Shown here: positions 44,426-56,121 of the stretch, one piece after another
Layout: each line of letters begins with the position of its first letter
Numbering within the stretch: position 1 is the stretch's first letter
Assembly (NCBI GenBank): GCA_030407315.1
Contig: JALQPE010000840.1
Location: 1 to 64,000, forward strand
DNA: 64,000 nucleotides
Direction: 5' to 3'
Source: Asparagopsis taxiformis
Lineage: Eukaryota; Rhodophyta; Florideophyceae; Bonnemaisoniales; Bonnemaisoniaceae
The notes under the pieces: model-generated
Told to the model about the DNA's origin: nothing
Seen by the model: the letters and a program-made list of their open reading frames with translations, nothing else
Database searches by the model: none
Translations under genes and position numbers: made by a program

Positions 44426-45660
44426 ATGCCTCTGCAGGCACTCAGCGAAGCCGACGCATTCGAAAAACTACGTTTTCAATGTTTCCCAAAAGAAACTAAC
44501 CTCTTCTGTGTATTGCAAGTTTGCAATCCGACAATCCGGTATGATCGCAGTCAACGTCAAAAGAGCATAAATTCCAGTTCCAGTGACAATCTTTGTCGCG
44601 ATTTCATTGTTCGCAACTGGCATCTTCCCAGTTGGCTGGACAATGTCACAGAATCAACGAAACATTCACTGGAAGACTTTGCATAGTACAACGGCATTTG
44701 CCCCCGTTGTGGCCGTTCAACGAACAGCGTTTCTATCGCGTGCCTCGGGATGTTCTGCGCAGCGTCGAGTGAGATACAGACATGGTTGGAAATGTGCTCG
44801 GTCGCGAAGTATCTCGCCGCAGTCGAGGATGGCACTTTACTCTCGAATTATTCTACAAGTGAAACAGATTCCGAGGACGCAATTCTTCTCCAGGGGAACA
44901 CTCATCAAACTTTTTTCCCTACTCTTGGTGAGATATGTGCATACCGACACATGGTCTATAATGTAAGTCTTGAGATACATTCAAGATACTGTGCTTGTGT
45001 ACATACGCTTGCGTACTAACATATTGGGAATGTAGACACCGGAAAAACAAATTAGCTCCAATATCCAACTCGTTGATTCACGCTTTTAAATATGCGACGG
45101 CAGCTATCCTTTCCGGAAAAGCCGTATTCGCGCGTTCTTTAGGTAACTCGATGATGGAAGCCTTACCCGTGGACCAGTCTTTCCTGGACGACAATACAGG
45201 ACATTCAACCAGAGACTCGTATCTATACACAATGAAGACTCTACTGAGCAACGAAATGAATTCAAACTGCATTGGAGTTGGCGATACAGCTTATGCGTTG
45301 TTGGCAAGCGGGTTGATAAACAGGGATATTGAACTGTGCTCAAGACGTGATGAAGTGAACTATGGGCGTAGTATGGATGTAGTGGTGCGTGAAATTGAGG
45401 AGAGAAGAAGTGGGAAGATTATTGCACTAGTACCGGAACAGATTCATGTTCCATTGCCAAATGTTGGAGAAGCTGCGTTTCTGCGGATGAAGAACGTCAT
45501 TGGTAGTGATATTTGTTGCTTTGTGAAAGCAATTGACGTTGTTGAACATTGCTTCTTCCTGCAATTGTCGCCCTCTATCGAGTCGGCGTTGATTAGCATC
45601 CGTGAACAGGAGTTTATTGGGACGAAATTGGAGGTTCATTTTCCTCATGTGCAACAGTAG
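44426..45660 (+). pseudogene. Broken intron-containing gene of unknown function with a small Cys motif
   Basis: The frame from 44426 reads as coherent protein through a TAG at 44684-44686 and on to 44962. Just after the stop is C-P-R-C-G, with further Cys downstream that could bind zinc, then an acidic Ser/Thr-rich stretch and helical sequence. A spliceosomal intron follows at 44963-45035. Past the intron the frame stays open only briefly, and coding character moves to another frame (to 45660), which is long and well-formed (R-D-S-Y-L-Y-T-M-K, V-P-E-Q-I-H-V-P-L-P, ending F-P-H-V-Q-Q). No family is recognised. One nonsense codon and at least one frame change argue for a pseudogene, unless unrecognised introns remove them. 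Confidence 0.5.
44963..45035 (+). other. Spliceosomal intron (73 bp)
   Basis: Donor GTAAGT at 44963, a perfect TACTAAC branch-point sequence near 45014-45020, acceptor TGTAG ending at 45035. All three signals match eukaryotic consensus and the donor follows a coherent reading frame in phase 0. Confidence 0.75.
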
Positions 45661-46439
45661 TTGTTGGTGTTTGTAAGATATTGTTATTGGACTCTACGGT
45701 GTACACAAATGGGCAACTAACATTCTAGATACTTGCATGGGCATTTGAGAAGATAAACTTGGGCGCATTTCCTGCTCATCTTGTTCAGGGAATGAAAGAA
45801 AGTTTGTGCGCTATGTCAGAACCGTGACACGTTTCTGCCACAGAAACATATCTTTTATTGGCTGAAAAATTATTTGCACTGGTCTCATACTGGCTCTCGA
45901 TTGGCTGTTCTCTGCAATCTTACATCGCCAGCTGGCTGATTCCCGTTGACAAGTCCGCAACAGTCCGTTGCCAACTGAGTATGAGCCAACTGCCCAGAGG
46001 GGTTGTACAGCAATGCAGGTAAAACATTTCCGTGACTGTAAGCGAAGCTTTTGATAACACATTTTAAAATTTTGGAAATATTATTTGGAAAAGTTTGCTC
46101 GATATTACATCTTTACCGATACACAAGACGAAATTGTGGTAGTTGATGGGACGATGGTCATCTGATTTGTCTCGTATCGTCCCACACGAGCAACAGAAAG
46201 GCCGTTTTCACATCAGCTGTTTCGAAATTTAAGCGAGCCTGACGAGGACTATCGATGCATAGAGAGCGCTGCTCGGAGGGCAGTAGCTCCAGGTTTAACT
46301 TATCTTCTTTTTACCACTATTCGTTTCGATGGCAACAAAATCTAGGTCGACAAACGCAAATTCAAAGCATGTTGATACTCCGATTCAATCACTGGCTCTA
46401 ATCCCAATTACCAAGCATAATGCATCAAATGACAGCACA
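45661..46439. other. Intergenic, no gene seen
   Basis: Spacer between the convergent ends of the broken gene at 44426-45660 and the PutA-like gene. No frame worth reporting. Confidence 0.55.
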
Positions 46440-49400
46440 CTATGACTTCTCAAGACTTCCAAACCTATGCCGTGTTCGACTAATGCACTGTTCACGCAAA
46501 TAATGCAGTAACTCTACGCGACCGTCCGCGACAACCCCGTCAGATGCAACATGAATATTGGCAGCCGAAGCAGCATGTGAAACCTCATCTTCCAAATCAC
46601 CGATTACGCGCACTCTCGACGCATCCAGATGCGGCAATCGGTTCACAAATGCATCAACATCTTCTTCTGAACTGAATGACCATACCGGAACAGTCTTTTC
46701 ACATCGATCGATTGCATTTCTGACGCGTTCAATCTCATACATGTTTGCGTTCGGCCCGACTCGGATTACAATGCGAGGCAATGGACGATAGCGAAACACA
46801 TTCGTTTGACATGCCAATCCACTAGGATCGTGTTCCTTTGAGAAGTGTTCCGTCCACGCCTTTTCATCACTAATCATCCCGTCGTGTAGCCACGCTTCAT
46901 CCCTTTCGACATCATCTAAAATCGTCCCGAGCTGCATAACATAATTCGGCCCACCTGCCTTTGCACCGGGTCCAACGACAGATGATTTCCATCCTCCAAA
47001 GCTCTGTCGTTGTACCATGGCACCTGTGATTCCTCTGTTGACATATGCATTTCCGACTTGAACTTTGTCCACCCAATCTTCAATTTCATCGTTGTTCAGG
47101 GAGTGAATACCGCCCGTAAGACCGTATTTCGTACCGTTCTGTATCTCAAGTGCATGTTCAAGTGTTTCCGCTTTCATAATTCCAAGAACAGGTCCGAATA
47201 CCTCGTTCTGGTGGAACCATGAACCAGGTGTAACTCCAAGTCGCACTCCTGGTGTCCATAATCGACGATCGCCTTCTTCGTCGAGGCATTTTGGTTTCAC
47301 AAGCCATTCTTCACCATCATCAAGTGTCGTAAGTGCTCTTTCCAGTTTCTTGTCGGGTGCTGAGATTAACGGGCCGACGACGGATGAAAGCTCGCTAGAG
47401 TCGCCCACTTCTAGAGATTCAACCGAATCTTGAAGTTGATTGAGGAAGCGCCTAGAGTCGTACACATCACCCACGCATATTGCCAGGCTGCTTGCTGAGC
47501 ATTTCTGACCGCTATTGGAAAATGCCGAATTGACCAGGTCCGCGACTGCTAGGTCTAAATCGGCTGCTGGAGAAATTACAAGAGAGTTTTTCCCAGATGT
47601 CTGCTCAATCGGAAACAAGTTTCTCAGTCAGTACTTTGCGTCGCGTATTTGTTTGGGGAAAAATATTTGATATTGGTCTTACCTCGGCGAATAAGCGCAT
47701 ATCAGGTTTCCAGGAACGGAAGAGAGCCGCTGTTTCTGATGATCCTGTGAGAATGACGGCATCTGAGTTGACGACGAGCATCTTTCCAACATCATTTTCC
47801 GGGACATTAACAAACTGTAGTGCATCGTGAGGAACACCAGCTTCCCAGCAACATTCAGCAACAAGTTCTGCACATCGTGGAGTTTCCGGTGAAGGCTTCA
47901 GAATCACTGAATTTCCAGCTGCAAGTGCAGCGATAACGCCACCACTAGTGATTGCAACCGGGAAATTCCAGGGTGATATTACGCTTACAACACCAAATGG
48001 TCTGAAAGTTTCCGGAAGGCTTGTAGCAGACATGGCGTAGTAGTGCGCAAAATCAATCGCTTCACTTACTTCCGCATCTGCTTCTGGAAATGTTTTCTTC
48101 CCTTCATGCACCATGGCGTTTATCAATTCTCCGCGACGTCTCGCAAGGGAATCTGCCAGTCTAGTCAGGATTGCTCTTCGTTCGGCATTTGAATTTCCCA
48201 TACCCCAAGCTATGGAACCCCTTCGGGCTGTTTCCAGTTTTACTGCCATAGTGTTGACATCATGAATTTCATTCGTTGAGGGGGGTTTGTAATTCTCTTT
48301 TTTGATCACCTCCATTGCCCAGGCGCGATTATGCGATAGCGAAGGGTCTGTGTCGGGTTCATTGAAGAATTTATCACCATGAAGTCCGCGTCTCGTCATT
48401 TCAGACATGGTAGCTGGGCGCTCCTGTTTTCGACGCGGCCCCTCCGACACATGATCCATCATAGCCAGAGCAGTACGGAACCGAATTTCTTCCCTTTTAA
48501 ACTGCTCCGAACCAGGCACAAGTCCCGGAAGTGAGTGGAGGAAATTTCCATTAGAAGAAGCCTCGTCGAATCTCCGGAACAAGTATGCGATTGCCGCGTC
48601 GAATTCAGAATCGTGACATACGGGGGTGTAAAGAAGTACATCATGTCCATCTTTCTGCAACACATCAGCAGTCGGCATCCCTTGTAGCATTTCGAACGAC
48701 ATTCTGTGCATAGTTTTGTTCTCCTTCGCGAGTGCATAAGCATAAGCCAGTAGGAAGATGTTATGACTTGCAACTCCGATGCGAACGCGATCTGCATGCG
48801 GATCGCTGAGCGCATATTGCAGACAGCGCAAATAATTTGCATCTGTCTCCAGTTTCGTGTCGTAGGGGGCTTGTGTCCATCCGTGTAACTCGGCATCGAC
48901 GCGTTCCATACCGAGATTGGCGCCTTTCACGAGCCGGATTTTCACGCAACCTGTCCCCGGTCTCGCCTGCGCCCAGGCCATAAGGTCTTTCAATGCTGGT
49001 AGAGCATCCGGTAAGTATGTTTGGAGGACGATTCCAGCGTCAAGATGCATGAATTCGGGGCGTTGAAGAAGCGATTTGAAGGCGGCGATTGTCAACTCCA
49101 AGTCGTGATATTCTTCCATGTCGAGATTTATGAGCACTTTTGTCGCGGATGCTTTCTTGAAGATCGGAAGAAGTGTTTCCTGGACCCGAGCAAGGCTCTT
49201 GGAAAAATGCCAAGGATTTATCTGGGACGTCACACCGGAAACTTTGACAGAGACGTACTTGACATCATTTTCTTGCAGTAAAGTTATCGTGTCGTCGGCG
49301 CGTCGCGCAGCCTCTCTGTCGCCAAGAACTGCCTCACCGAGTAGATTGACATTTCGAGATCCAGAAGGTATGCTGTCCGGACTGGTTATGAAAGGCCGAA

Positions 49401-49791
49401 CTTTTCGACGCAGATGGGTACGAGCGAGTGGGATGACTAGACTGGGTAAATAGGGTGCTACTGCACCGCCAGCTTGAAGGAGGAGTTGTTCGAAACGCGT
49501 CAGAAAAGTCGGCGGTTTCTGGGTGTGGAGTAGATTATGAAGTGCAAGTGCGGCAGTTGATGGCGTCTCGGGACGGAGAATGTTGTCCGTGAAAGTTTGG
49601 ATGAACTTTGTGGACGTCGGTGATGATGACAGTGATGTTACTATGTCTTTTGAGCGTGGCGAAGCAGACCAAGTTGTTGCAAGACTTATTGCGCGTGGAA
49701 CAATTCGTGTCGCATGCGAGATAGGTGGACGATGTGCTGGTGACGGACGGAGTGGGAGGTGTTTGGTATGCGTGAAAAGCGTGGCGCGCAT
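46440..49791 (-). CDS. Bifunctional proline dehydrogenase / P5C dehydrogenase, mitochondrial, two exons
   Basis: Exons 49791-47683 and 47600-46440 encode 1089 residues. The first ~50 are Arg/Ser/Thr/Pro-rich without acids, a typical mitochondrial presequence. Residues about 150-480 are the FAD-binding proline dehydrogenase barrel (L-D-M-E-E-Y, R-L-V-K-G-A-N, S-H-N, F-E-M-L-Q-G-M). Residues about 520-1000 are the NAD-dependent P5C dehydrogenase (S-P-W-N-F-P, I-L-K-P-S-P-E, T-G-S-S-E-T; catalytic Glu703 and Cys737 in G-Q-K-C). The C-terminal ~100 residues resemble the extra domain of some PutAs. It would oxidise proline to glutamate, channelling P5C between sites. Fusion of both enzymes is a bacterial trait; eukaryotes usually have two genes. 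Intron and presequence show it is domesticated. Confidence 0.9.
47601..47682 (-). other. Intron of the PutA-like gene (82 bp)
   Basis: On the minus strand the donor GTAAGA follows the codon for Glu703 and the acceptor GAGCAG precedes A-C-A-T-C-T-G-G-G, restoring the aldehyde dehydrogenase motif F-A-E-T-S-G-K-N. A TACTGAC branch-like sequence lies about 25 bases before the acceptor. Reading through the intron hits a stop, so splicing is required. Confidence 0.9.
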
Positions 49792-52700
49792 TGTGGAGCG
49801 TGAATGGGTGCAATGTGGCGGTGGCGGAAGGATGATCGCGTTGAAGTGGTATTTGAAGTGATGACATAGTGATAGATTGGGCTGGGAAAAGAAAGCTATT
49901 CTGTTCCACTTGTTGGATGAATGGGTGGATGGCGAAAGTATCAGAGGGTGTGATGTGGAAAGAGATTGTGCGGTTTCGCAGAGATTTGTTGGTGGGCGCT
50001 GTTGGGAATTGATGAGTGGAGGTTTCGGTAGATGTTGGGAATTGAGCGTTTAAAGGAATGTTGGTACAGTTTTGTTGCATATGTGGAGTGCTGTGGGAGA
50101 TATGTCGCAAGTCGACACGCGCTTCGTCAACGACTGATGGCATTGGTTGAAAGGCCATTGTTAACGGATATATCTGATGGTTCAGCCTCCACATTATGCA
50201 ATTTGCATCCTGCAATCTCCATCGATGGATGGATATCTTCCACCGCGCTTTACGAGTGATTATCATGCCAGCTCGATAGAATTCGTGTCGGGCAAAATAG
50301 ATATGTTTTTTTGTTGTACCCACTTTCGGGGCTGTGCGTGGGGACCGGAAGGACATTTGATGATGTGTAGACATTGACGAAAAAACCCACAACTTACAGT
50401 ACTTACAGCAATACCCAGCTCTCTTTATTGCTTGACCCGATGATCACGAAAATCAAAACGACACTCCCTGCGGCACTCCGCTTTCAGAAAGATGGAAATT
50501 AGTCAATTGCCAGACAACAAAAAGCGCAAGACACTGGATGCCATCTCTCACTGTCACTGTCTCCTTCTGATCAAGCATCGAGCGAGACAGCAAACCATAG
50601 AGTGAGACACCATTGGCATCAAAGGAATGCGTCACCAGATGGATCACAATTCACTATTTAACGCCTATAGCTAGAGCGATCCCTGAAATCTAAAGAAGCA
50701 ACAAACTCAAAAACAATCCAAGAACATCATCACCATCAACCATCCAATCGAGGAAGCAACCTCTGTAGGAATATGTCGCCAACGAGGTCGAGCTTCTCGC
50801 TAAGGCGAAACTCTGGGGATCATTCCCATAACTCCCCCTAGGGAAAGGATAAACCGCTCTCAAGGGGGTATAATCACCCGCAGCACACCTAAAGATGCAC
50901 AAAAACATCTCCGTACGAAACGTGTTTTTTACATTTCCGTACTCCTTTTAATCGATTCCTAACGTCTGCTAGAGAGTCGTTTCATCTATTCGTAACTCGC
51001 TACCCGACTGCAAAGACGCAGAGTCAGCTCCGCGCGGCCGAAAATACCCTAACACCACATCATGACCATCTTCGACAACGATGGACAGCGAGTGCATTGC
51101 CACCTGCCACTTCGCCATCCGAGGACCGTTCCACGAACTCGATTCAGCTATCTTGCTAGCAAGCAGGAAAGAAATGGAGAAATATCAGTTGGAGATAATA
51201 ATACTACTGAGACACGGCCTTGATAAATACTGAAGTGCGAAGACTACGGAATTTGTCCACTAGTCCCACTGCGGCTGGTTCGAGCTGAGGAACACTGACT
51301 AGGTGTGAGGTGTTATCCTGTGTCTGTAGGACATAATTGTGCCCCGAAGCGGTATGTTCCTCCGAGAAGGAGTAAAGAAAGTGACGGGCGAAATGGCCTA
51401 TATCCAACGAATAGCTATAATGAAAGTTCTAATCGGCGGTGATAAGACAGGTTCCGGAAGGAGTATGAATTAGACACTTGTGGATCGAATCCTCAATGCC
51501 TTCGACAGCGAAGTTCATAGTGCAGTAGAGATTGCCTTCTACAAGTTTCCTCCGCCCAGGAGTGGTTGGATCAGCTGCCCCCAACCTACTTAGAGGTTAG
51601 CTGGGCTTTTCAAATCCTCTGAAATGAGTATCTCCCTCGTGGGGTCTAGCCAGTGCGGGTTGCAAGACTGCAAGCACCCGGCCCTGTTAACCACCTCACA
51701 GAAAGAATCTCCTGCACTGCGGAGACAGGGTGTGGAACGATAGTTCGGTGACGAAGTAGCTGGTACGAGCTAGTGGACACGCTGTCCTTACGAAACGAAC
51801 GAACAGTCCACCCGCTGGTGTTTTGACTGTATGTTAGGTAGAACGGTAGAGATAGGTTAGCGAGTAGACACGAGCATCACGACGCAACAATCCACGCGAG
51901 GATTACGTTCGGTAAACGAGGTGGCACGTCACCGGAGGCGCTCTCAACCAAGCACGGAGGCACTACACGCAATCAGCCTTACGTGCGGCGATGGGTAGGG
52001 AGTACGCAGCTCGACGGAGACGAAGCCTCGCTAGGCAAAACGTAAACGTAACGTAGAAGTCAGTCGTAGACTAGAGCCGTTGCTCGTTCGATGAATTGTC
52101 CCCTTTCCCTCCAGGCACGATGTCAATGCCTATGTAGCCACGATGGCATCGCTTTACAGTGTAAACACTGCTCGTAACGTCCCCGAATGGGAAAGGACCT
52201 TGTGGGTCACACGTGGGGCCCGTTGGTCCGTTGGCCGTTGCCAGTACGTTCGTTGCACACGTGTGCCGGTTGCGCGCGCGCATGCGCCAGCAATGTTCGT
52301 GCATTGCTGTCGCCGGTCGTGTCCGCCGAAATTCGAATTCCGCGGAAAACGTAAATATTTGCAATTTCGGAATTGCCACGTATACTACACAGCCCCACCC
52401 CCACACGTGGACGTCCCGGCCACGCGAGGCCCGTCAGGACGCGCCTGAGACACGGGGCCGTGGCGCCTTTTCGGGTACAACTGCGGACGTGGCAGTTGTC
52501 CCGAAAAATCTCGTTTAAACGTACGCGGCCCGGTTGGCTGTGTAGTATAGTGAACGTCAGAACAGGGAATACTGTAAGCCTGTATCACCCTTACAGTGCA
52601 GGCTGACCATGTAAGCTCTCTAGTATTGCTGTAATTGGACTTCTAGAGATAATTTGAAACTTTTAGCCTTTTCGCGCGACGCCGAACTATTTCGGAATTT

Positions 52701-52977
52701 TACTGAATAAAGGTGTGGACAACCGGCGCGGAGCGAGAAGGCAGCGTTAGCTCCGGCGGCTCTGCGCCGGTGACCTTCAAGGTTCTAGTGATCTAACTAC
52801 CATTACAAGCTCTACCACATATCTTTTCGGTGCTGCGTTCGCGCCGCCGCTTCTACCTAGGAGACCACATTGGTCTCTCGACCTAGAGCACTTGAATCTA
52901 ACGCTAGTTTTTATCTCATTTTTGTTACTACAGGAGGTTACTACGCCAATCGACTGGCTGTTCAGTCGAATCGTGCG
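49792..52977. other. No gene recognised; partly GC-rich, possible element leader
   Basis: The minus-strand frame 49535-50392 overlaps the PutA start in another frame and is a shadow. From about 51500 the sequence resembles decayed repeat or an LTR/leader for the ORF at 52978. A CTGTAAG/CTTACAG hairpin lies near 52571, and a pyrimidine tract ending TTACTACAG at about 52932 resembles a 3' splice site. I cannot define element edges. Confidence 0.35.
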
Positions 52978-54070
52978 ATGGATTCGCCACGTCGGCCAAC
53001 TACAGCACCGTCGAGCTTCGGCTCGATGCGCGAAACACGCACGCAAGTTTTGCGGCGCCTCCACCGCGAAAAAAATAGCCCTGGAGCTACTCCACGCTCC
53101 TCGAGAGGTACAAACTCTAACAGGCTGTCCCATACGGACTCGAATAGACCTATCAAGCCAACCTTCTCAGAAGTGGTTGGCCATGCCGAGTTCAATGCCA
53201 TTCTGCCGCAGCCCACCTCTAACAGCGGACAGCACCCCACGGGGATTTCAAGGACACTTTCGAGACCTCTTTGGGACAACCCAGAGCGTCTGAAAACGCC
53301 CGGGAACGATAATGCCGTGCTAGTGACAGCTGTCGCTGATAGCGCGACACAGGAAGCAGAACTACCTTCCCTCTCTGACCTCCGCCGACCACGATCACCA
53401 CCAACATTACCCGCACCTCCAGTACCAGAAACAAAGGCAATCAACCCGGAGGGAATCGGTACGATAATGGAAAAAATCAACAAGTTGGAAAAAATATACA
53501 TCTGGCGGTCGCGAATGTCGTTTCAGAAAAACTGCAACATGTGCAAGATTGCTTATCAGTCCAGGTCAAGATTGAGGTAAACAGTGTAATGGAAAGGTAT
53601 AAGGGCAAAATACCCACTGTCGAACGCGTCAACGGCATCTCTGATGACGTGACCGTGTTGGGTCACGAAATGCACTTGGTGCAGAAGAAAATATCCTCAC
53701 TAGAGGGCAGGCAGGCAGAGATGAACGAGCTTAAACAGAGAGTGGATGGTATTGCTAACAATTTGAGGGTAACTACGAAAAGTCCTCGAAAAAACTCTCC
53801 TGAACCGTTTATTGCACCTACAGCGGATTCGTGTAGTTCAGAGGGCGACAGCGAACGGCAAACTAAGCGTTACAGACTATCAAATAGTCACACTCGCCAC
53901 CGTGCACACAAGGCTATGGGGAGAAAAATTTCACCAGAATGTTATTGCACCGACTGTGAGATTGACCCGTCGCACAATCGCCGCGGCCACGCCTGGAAGG
54001 GACCACACGAACGCGGGTTAACCGAACTGTGCTCATCAGACGCCCAGTTCAACAACACTACGGTGTTGAA
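52978..54070 (+). pseudogene. Frameshifted coiled-coil ORF, possibly Gag/ORF1 of a mobile element
   Basis: The frame from the ATG at 52978 (M-D-S-P-R-R-P-T-T) is a Pro/Ser/Arg-rich, disordered region up to an A-run near 53495. There the coding character moves to another frame (53500-54125). That part is a heptad-like coiled coil (V-S-E-K-L, L-V-Q-K-K-I-S-S-L-E, M-N-E-L-K-Q-R-V) followed by a basic region with C-Y-C-T-D-C. Disordered N-terminus, coiled coil and basic Cys-containing end resemble retroelement Gag or ORF1 proteins, but no family is recognised. The last ~18 codons run into the GACAGT repeats. The frame change at an A-run may be an indel. Confidence 0.45.
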
Positions 54071-54082
54071 AAGGGGGCCTCA

Positions 54083-54270
54083 GACAGTACTGCGAGACAG
54101 TGATTTTTACTGTCTGAGACAGTAAAAATCACTATGCGGCAAATGAAAATTAATGCCACACTTGGAGACAGTGATTTGCACTGTCTGGCAGACAGTACGG
54201 AACACTGTCTGCAGACAGTAAAAAACACTGTCTCACAGTACTGTCTGAGGCAGTGAATGGAGACAGTAAA
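54083..54270. repeat. Cluster of GACAGT / ACTGTC half-sites
   Basis: More than a dozen GACAGT and ACTGTC hexamers, mutual reverse complements, crowd this ~190 bp and form several overlapping dyads. The largest is the 35-bp palindrome at 54099-54133. No gene can be read through it. Confidence 0.8.
54099..54133. repeat. Perfect 35-bp palindrome (17 + 1 + 17)
   Basis: The arms AGTGATTTTTACTGTCT (54099-54115) and its exact reverse complement (54117-54133) flank a single G. It equals the unit length of the nearby tandem array, and its ACTGTC core and the GTGATTTT block recur in that array. Confidence 0.85.
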
Positions 54271-54420
54271 AATTAATGATTTATTCAATAGTTGGATATG
54301 ATGTAATTTACTGTACTGGGCAGTGTTGGCGGATAGTGTTTTGTATTGGCCAAGGCAACATGGCCGGATAGTGAAATACGCTGCCTGGGACAATAGATGG
54401 AACCAACACGGTGCACTGTC

Positions 54421-54980
54421 CTGGGCAGTACCTGGAGACAGTGATTTTCACTGTCCTGGGCAGTACCTGGAGACAGTGATTTTCACTGTCCTGGGCAATA
54501 CCTGGAGACAGTGATTTTCACTGTCCTGGGCAGTACCTGTAGACAGTACTTTGTGCTGCCCTGGGCAGTACCTGTAGACAGTATTTCGTGCTGCCCTGGG
54601 CAGCACCTGTAGACAGTATTTCGTGCTGCCCTGGGCAGCACCTGTAGACAGTACTTTGTGCTGCCCTGGGCAGCACCTGGAGACAGTATTTCGTGCTGCC
54701 CTGGGCAGCACCTGGAGACAGTATTTCGTGCTGCCCTGGGCAGCACCTGGAGACAGTACTTTGTGCTGCCCTGGGCAGTACCTGTAGACAGTATTTCGTG
54801 CTGCCCTGGGCAGCACCTGTAGACAGTACTTTGTGCTGCCCTGGGCAGCACCTGTAGACAGTACTTTGTGCTGCCCTGGGCAGCACCTGTAGACAGTACT
54901 TTGTGCTGCCCTGGGCAGCACCTGGAGACAGTATTTCGTGCTGCCCTGGGCAGCACCTGGAGACAGTAAAAGTAGTGTCC
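54421..54980 (+). repeat. Tandem array, 16 units of exactly 35 bp
   Basis: Each unit begins CTGGGCA(G/A)(T/C)ACCTG(G/T)AGACAGT. Units 1-3 end GATTTTCACTGTC, making the hairpin GACAGTGA-TTT-TCACTGTC. Units 4-15 end (T/C)GTGCTGCC, so that each unit junction forms CTGCCC-T-GGGCAG. Unit 16 has a diverged end. No unit has an insertion or deletion. Since 35 is not a multiple of 3, all minus-strand frames stay open and give artefactual 35-residue protein repeats. Confidence 0.9.
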
Positions 54981-55210
54981 TGATATAGTAAAATTCGGTG
55001 TCTGGGAGTGGTGGATGAGATGGAGCGTCACGCTGTCGTGGGCATCTTTCTGGGGTAGAGGAAGGCAGTTCTAGCGCTATGAGGATGGGGCATGGACGGT
55101 ATTCATATGGGAATGGACAGAATAGTACGGATAGGAATTTTTATTTCGTAGTGACTATTGTAGGACCAGCCGGGGTGGCGATCGCTAAGGGAGTTCTAGA
55201 ATTGCAGCCG
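54981..55210. other. Spacer between the 35-bp array and the LTR
   Basis: About 230 bp without gene. Composition changes abruptly to CpG-rich at about 55211, which I take as the outer edge of the gypsy element. Confidence 0.4.
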
Positions 55211-55948
55211 TGTCAGGGCGAGGTGAACCGTAACGCGCTGGTTGAACTTGCGTTCGCGCGTCGCTCGGTCGCGCTGGCGAACGGGTGGTACAACGGCGGA
55301 ACGCGTAGGGAACGATCGCAACACGGGATTCGCGGGCCGGCGCAAGCCGTGATCTCAGGGTGAGATCACCGAGTAAACTCGAGCACAACGCGATCCACAC
55401 AGGGGTCGTAAATCCCTGGCCTAGTGGCGTGCGACGCAACGCGCGCTATCGCGGTGCGACGCGGTTCGACGATCGGTTTATGCGCAGCGCGCACGCGAAC
55501 GTCGGCGATCGTGAGCAACCCGCACGCAACGTTTCAACGCAATCGGTCCTCGCGATTCGCTAAACGCTTAACTCGTAGCTGCGAAGATGCTGGCTGTTTA
55601 TTGGTAAGGTGCGAAGCGAAACGACCATTAATAGCTAACTACTAAAGGACAGGCTGTCCTATCGTGGCCGGCCGGCGGCCGCTCGCTCGCACGCAAAAAG
55701 GGAAATATTTGGGAAAAAGACTTTCGTCATAAAAAACCCAAAAGGGGAAAATAAAGGGAATTTCGCAAAAGGCGCTACACGTGGCGCCACGCTCGCAATC
55801 GTACGCGTTCGCGCAAGCGCGCCGTGACACGTAATTGTATCGCCACGCGTACGCTCGCTTACTAACTAACTAAACGCGGATGCACGCGGACTCAACGCGA
55901 CGCATCGCTCCGACCCGCGCGCGCGCTTGCAACATAAATTGCATCACA
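55211..55948 (-). repeat. Probable 3' LTR of the gypsy element
   Basis: On the minus strand it starts TGTGATGC directly after the polypurine tract and would end CCCTGACA, giving TGT...ACA termini and about 738 bp. A poly(A) signal AATAAA lies at 55597-55602 on the minus strand, as expected inside an LTR. A GTGATCTCA/TGAGATCAC hairpin is at 55349-55369. The outer edge is inferred from the terminal dinucleotide and the composition change, as the 5' LTR is not available for comparison. Confidence 0.55.
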
Positions 55949-55959
55949 CTCCCCCCGAC
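55949..55959 (-). other. Polypurine tract of the gypsy element
   Basis: Minus strand GTCGGGGGGAG immediately before the TGTGATGC that starts the LTR: the classical primer site for plus-strand DNA synthesis. Confidence 0.6.
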
Positions 55960-56121
55960 TAACATCACAGCGCGTCCTCGCGCGTCATCTCTTTCCTCAC
56001 GTGCTCTTCCGTTTCCTTCGTTCTTCTCTTTTCGTCTGCAACCTCTTCTCTTTTGTTCCATCTCCTTCTTCCTTCTCTCTTGCCACCCGCGTTCGCCGTC
56101 ATCCTTGCCGATTCACACGCT

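Noticed and set aside
49535..50392. 285-codon minus-strand ORF at the PutA start
   Set aside because: Overlaps the PutA presequence and upstream region in another frame; Thr/Ser/His-rich with no domain.
54421..54980. CRISPR-like array
   Set aside because: Units are contiguous with no unique spacers between them, and the surrounding genes are eukaryotic.
54448..55031. Minus-strand ORFs with a 35-residue repeated protein
   Set aside because: They are the translation of the 35-bp tandem array. Because 35 is not divisible by 3, all frames stay open and give 35-residue periodicity; there is no start context or non-repeat domain.
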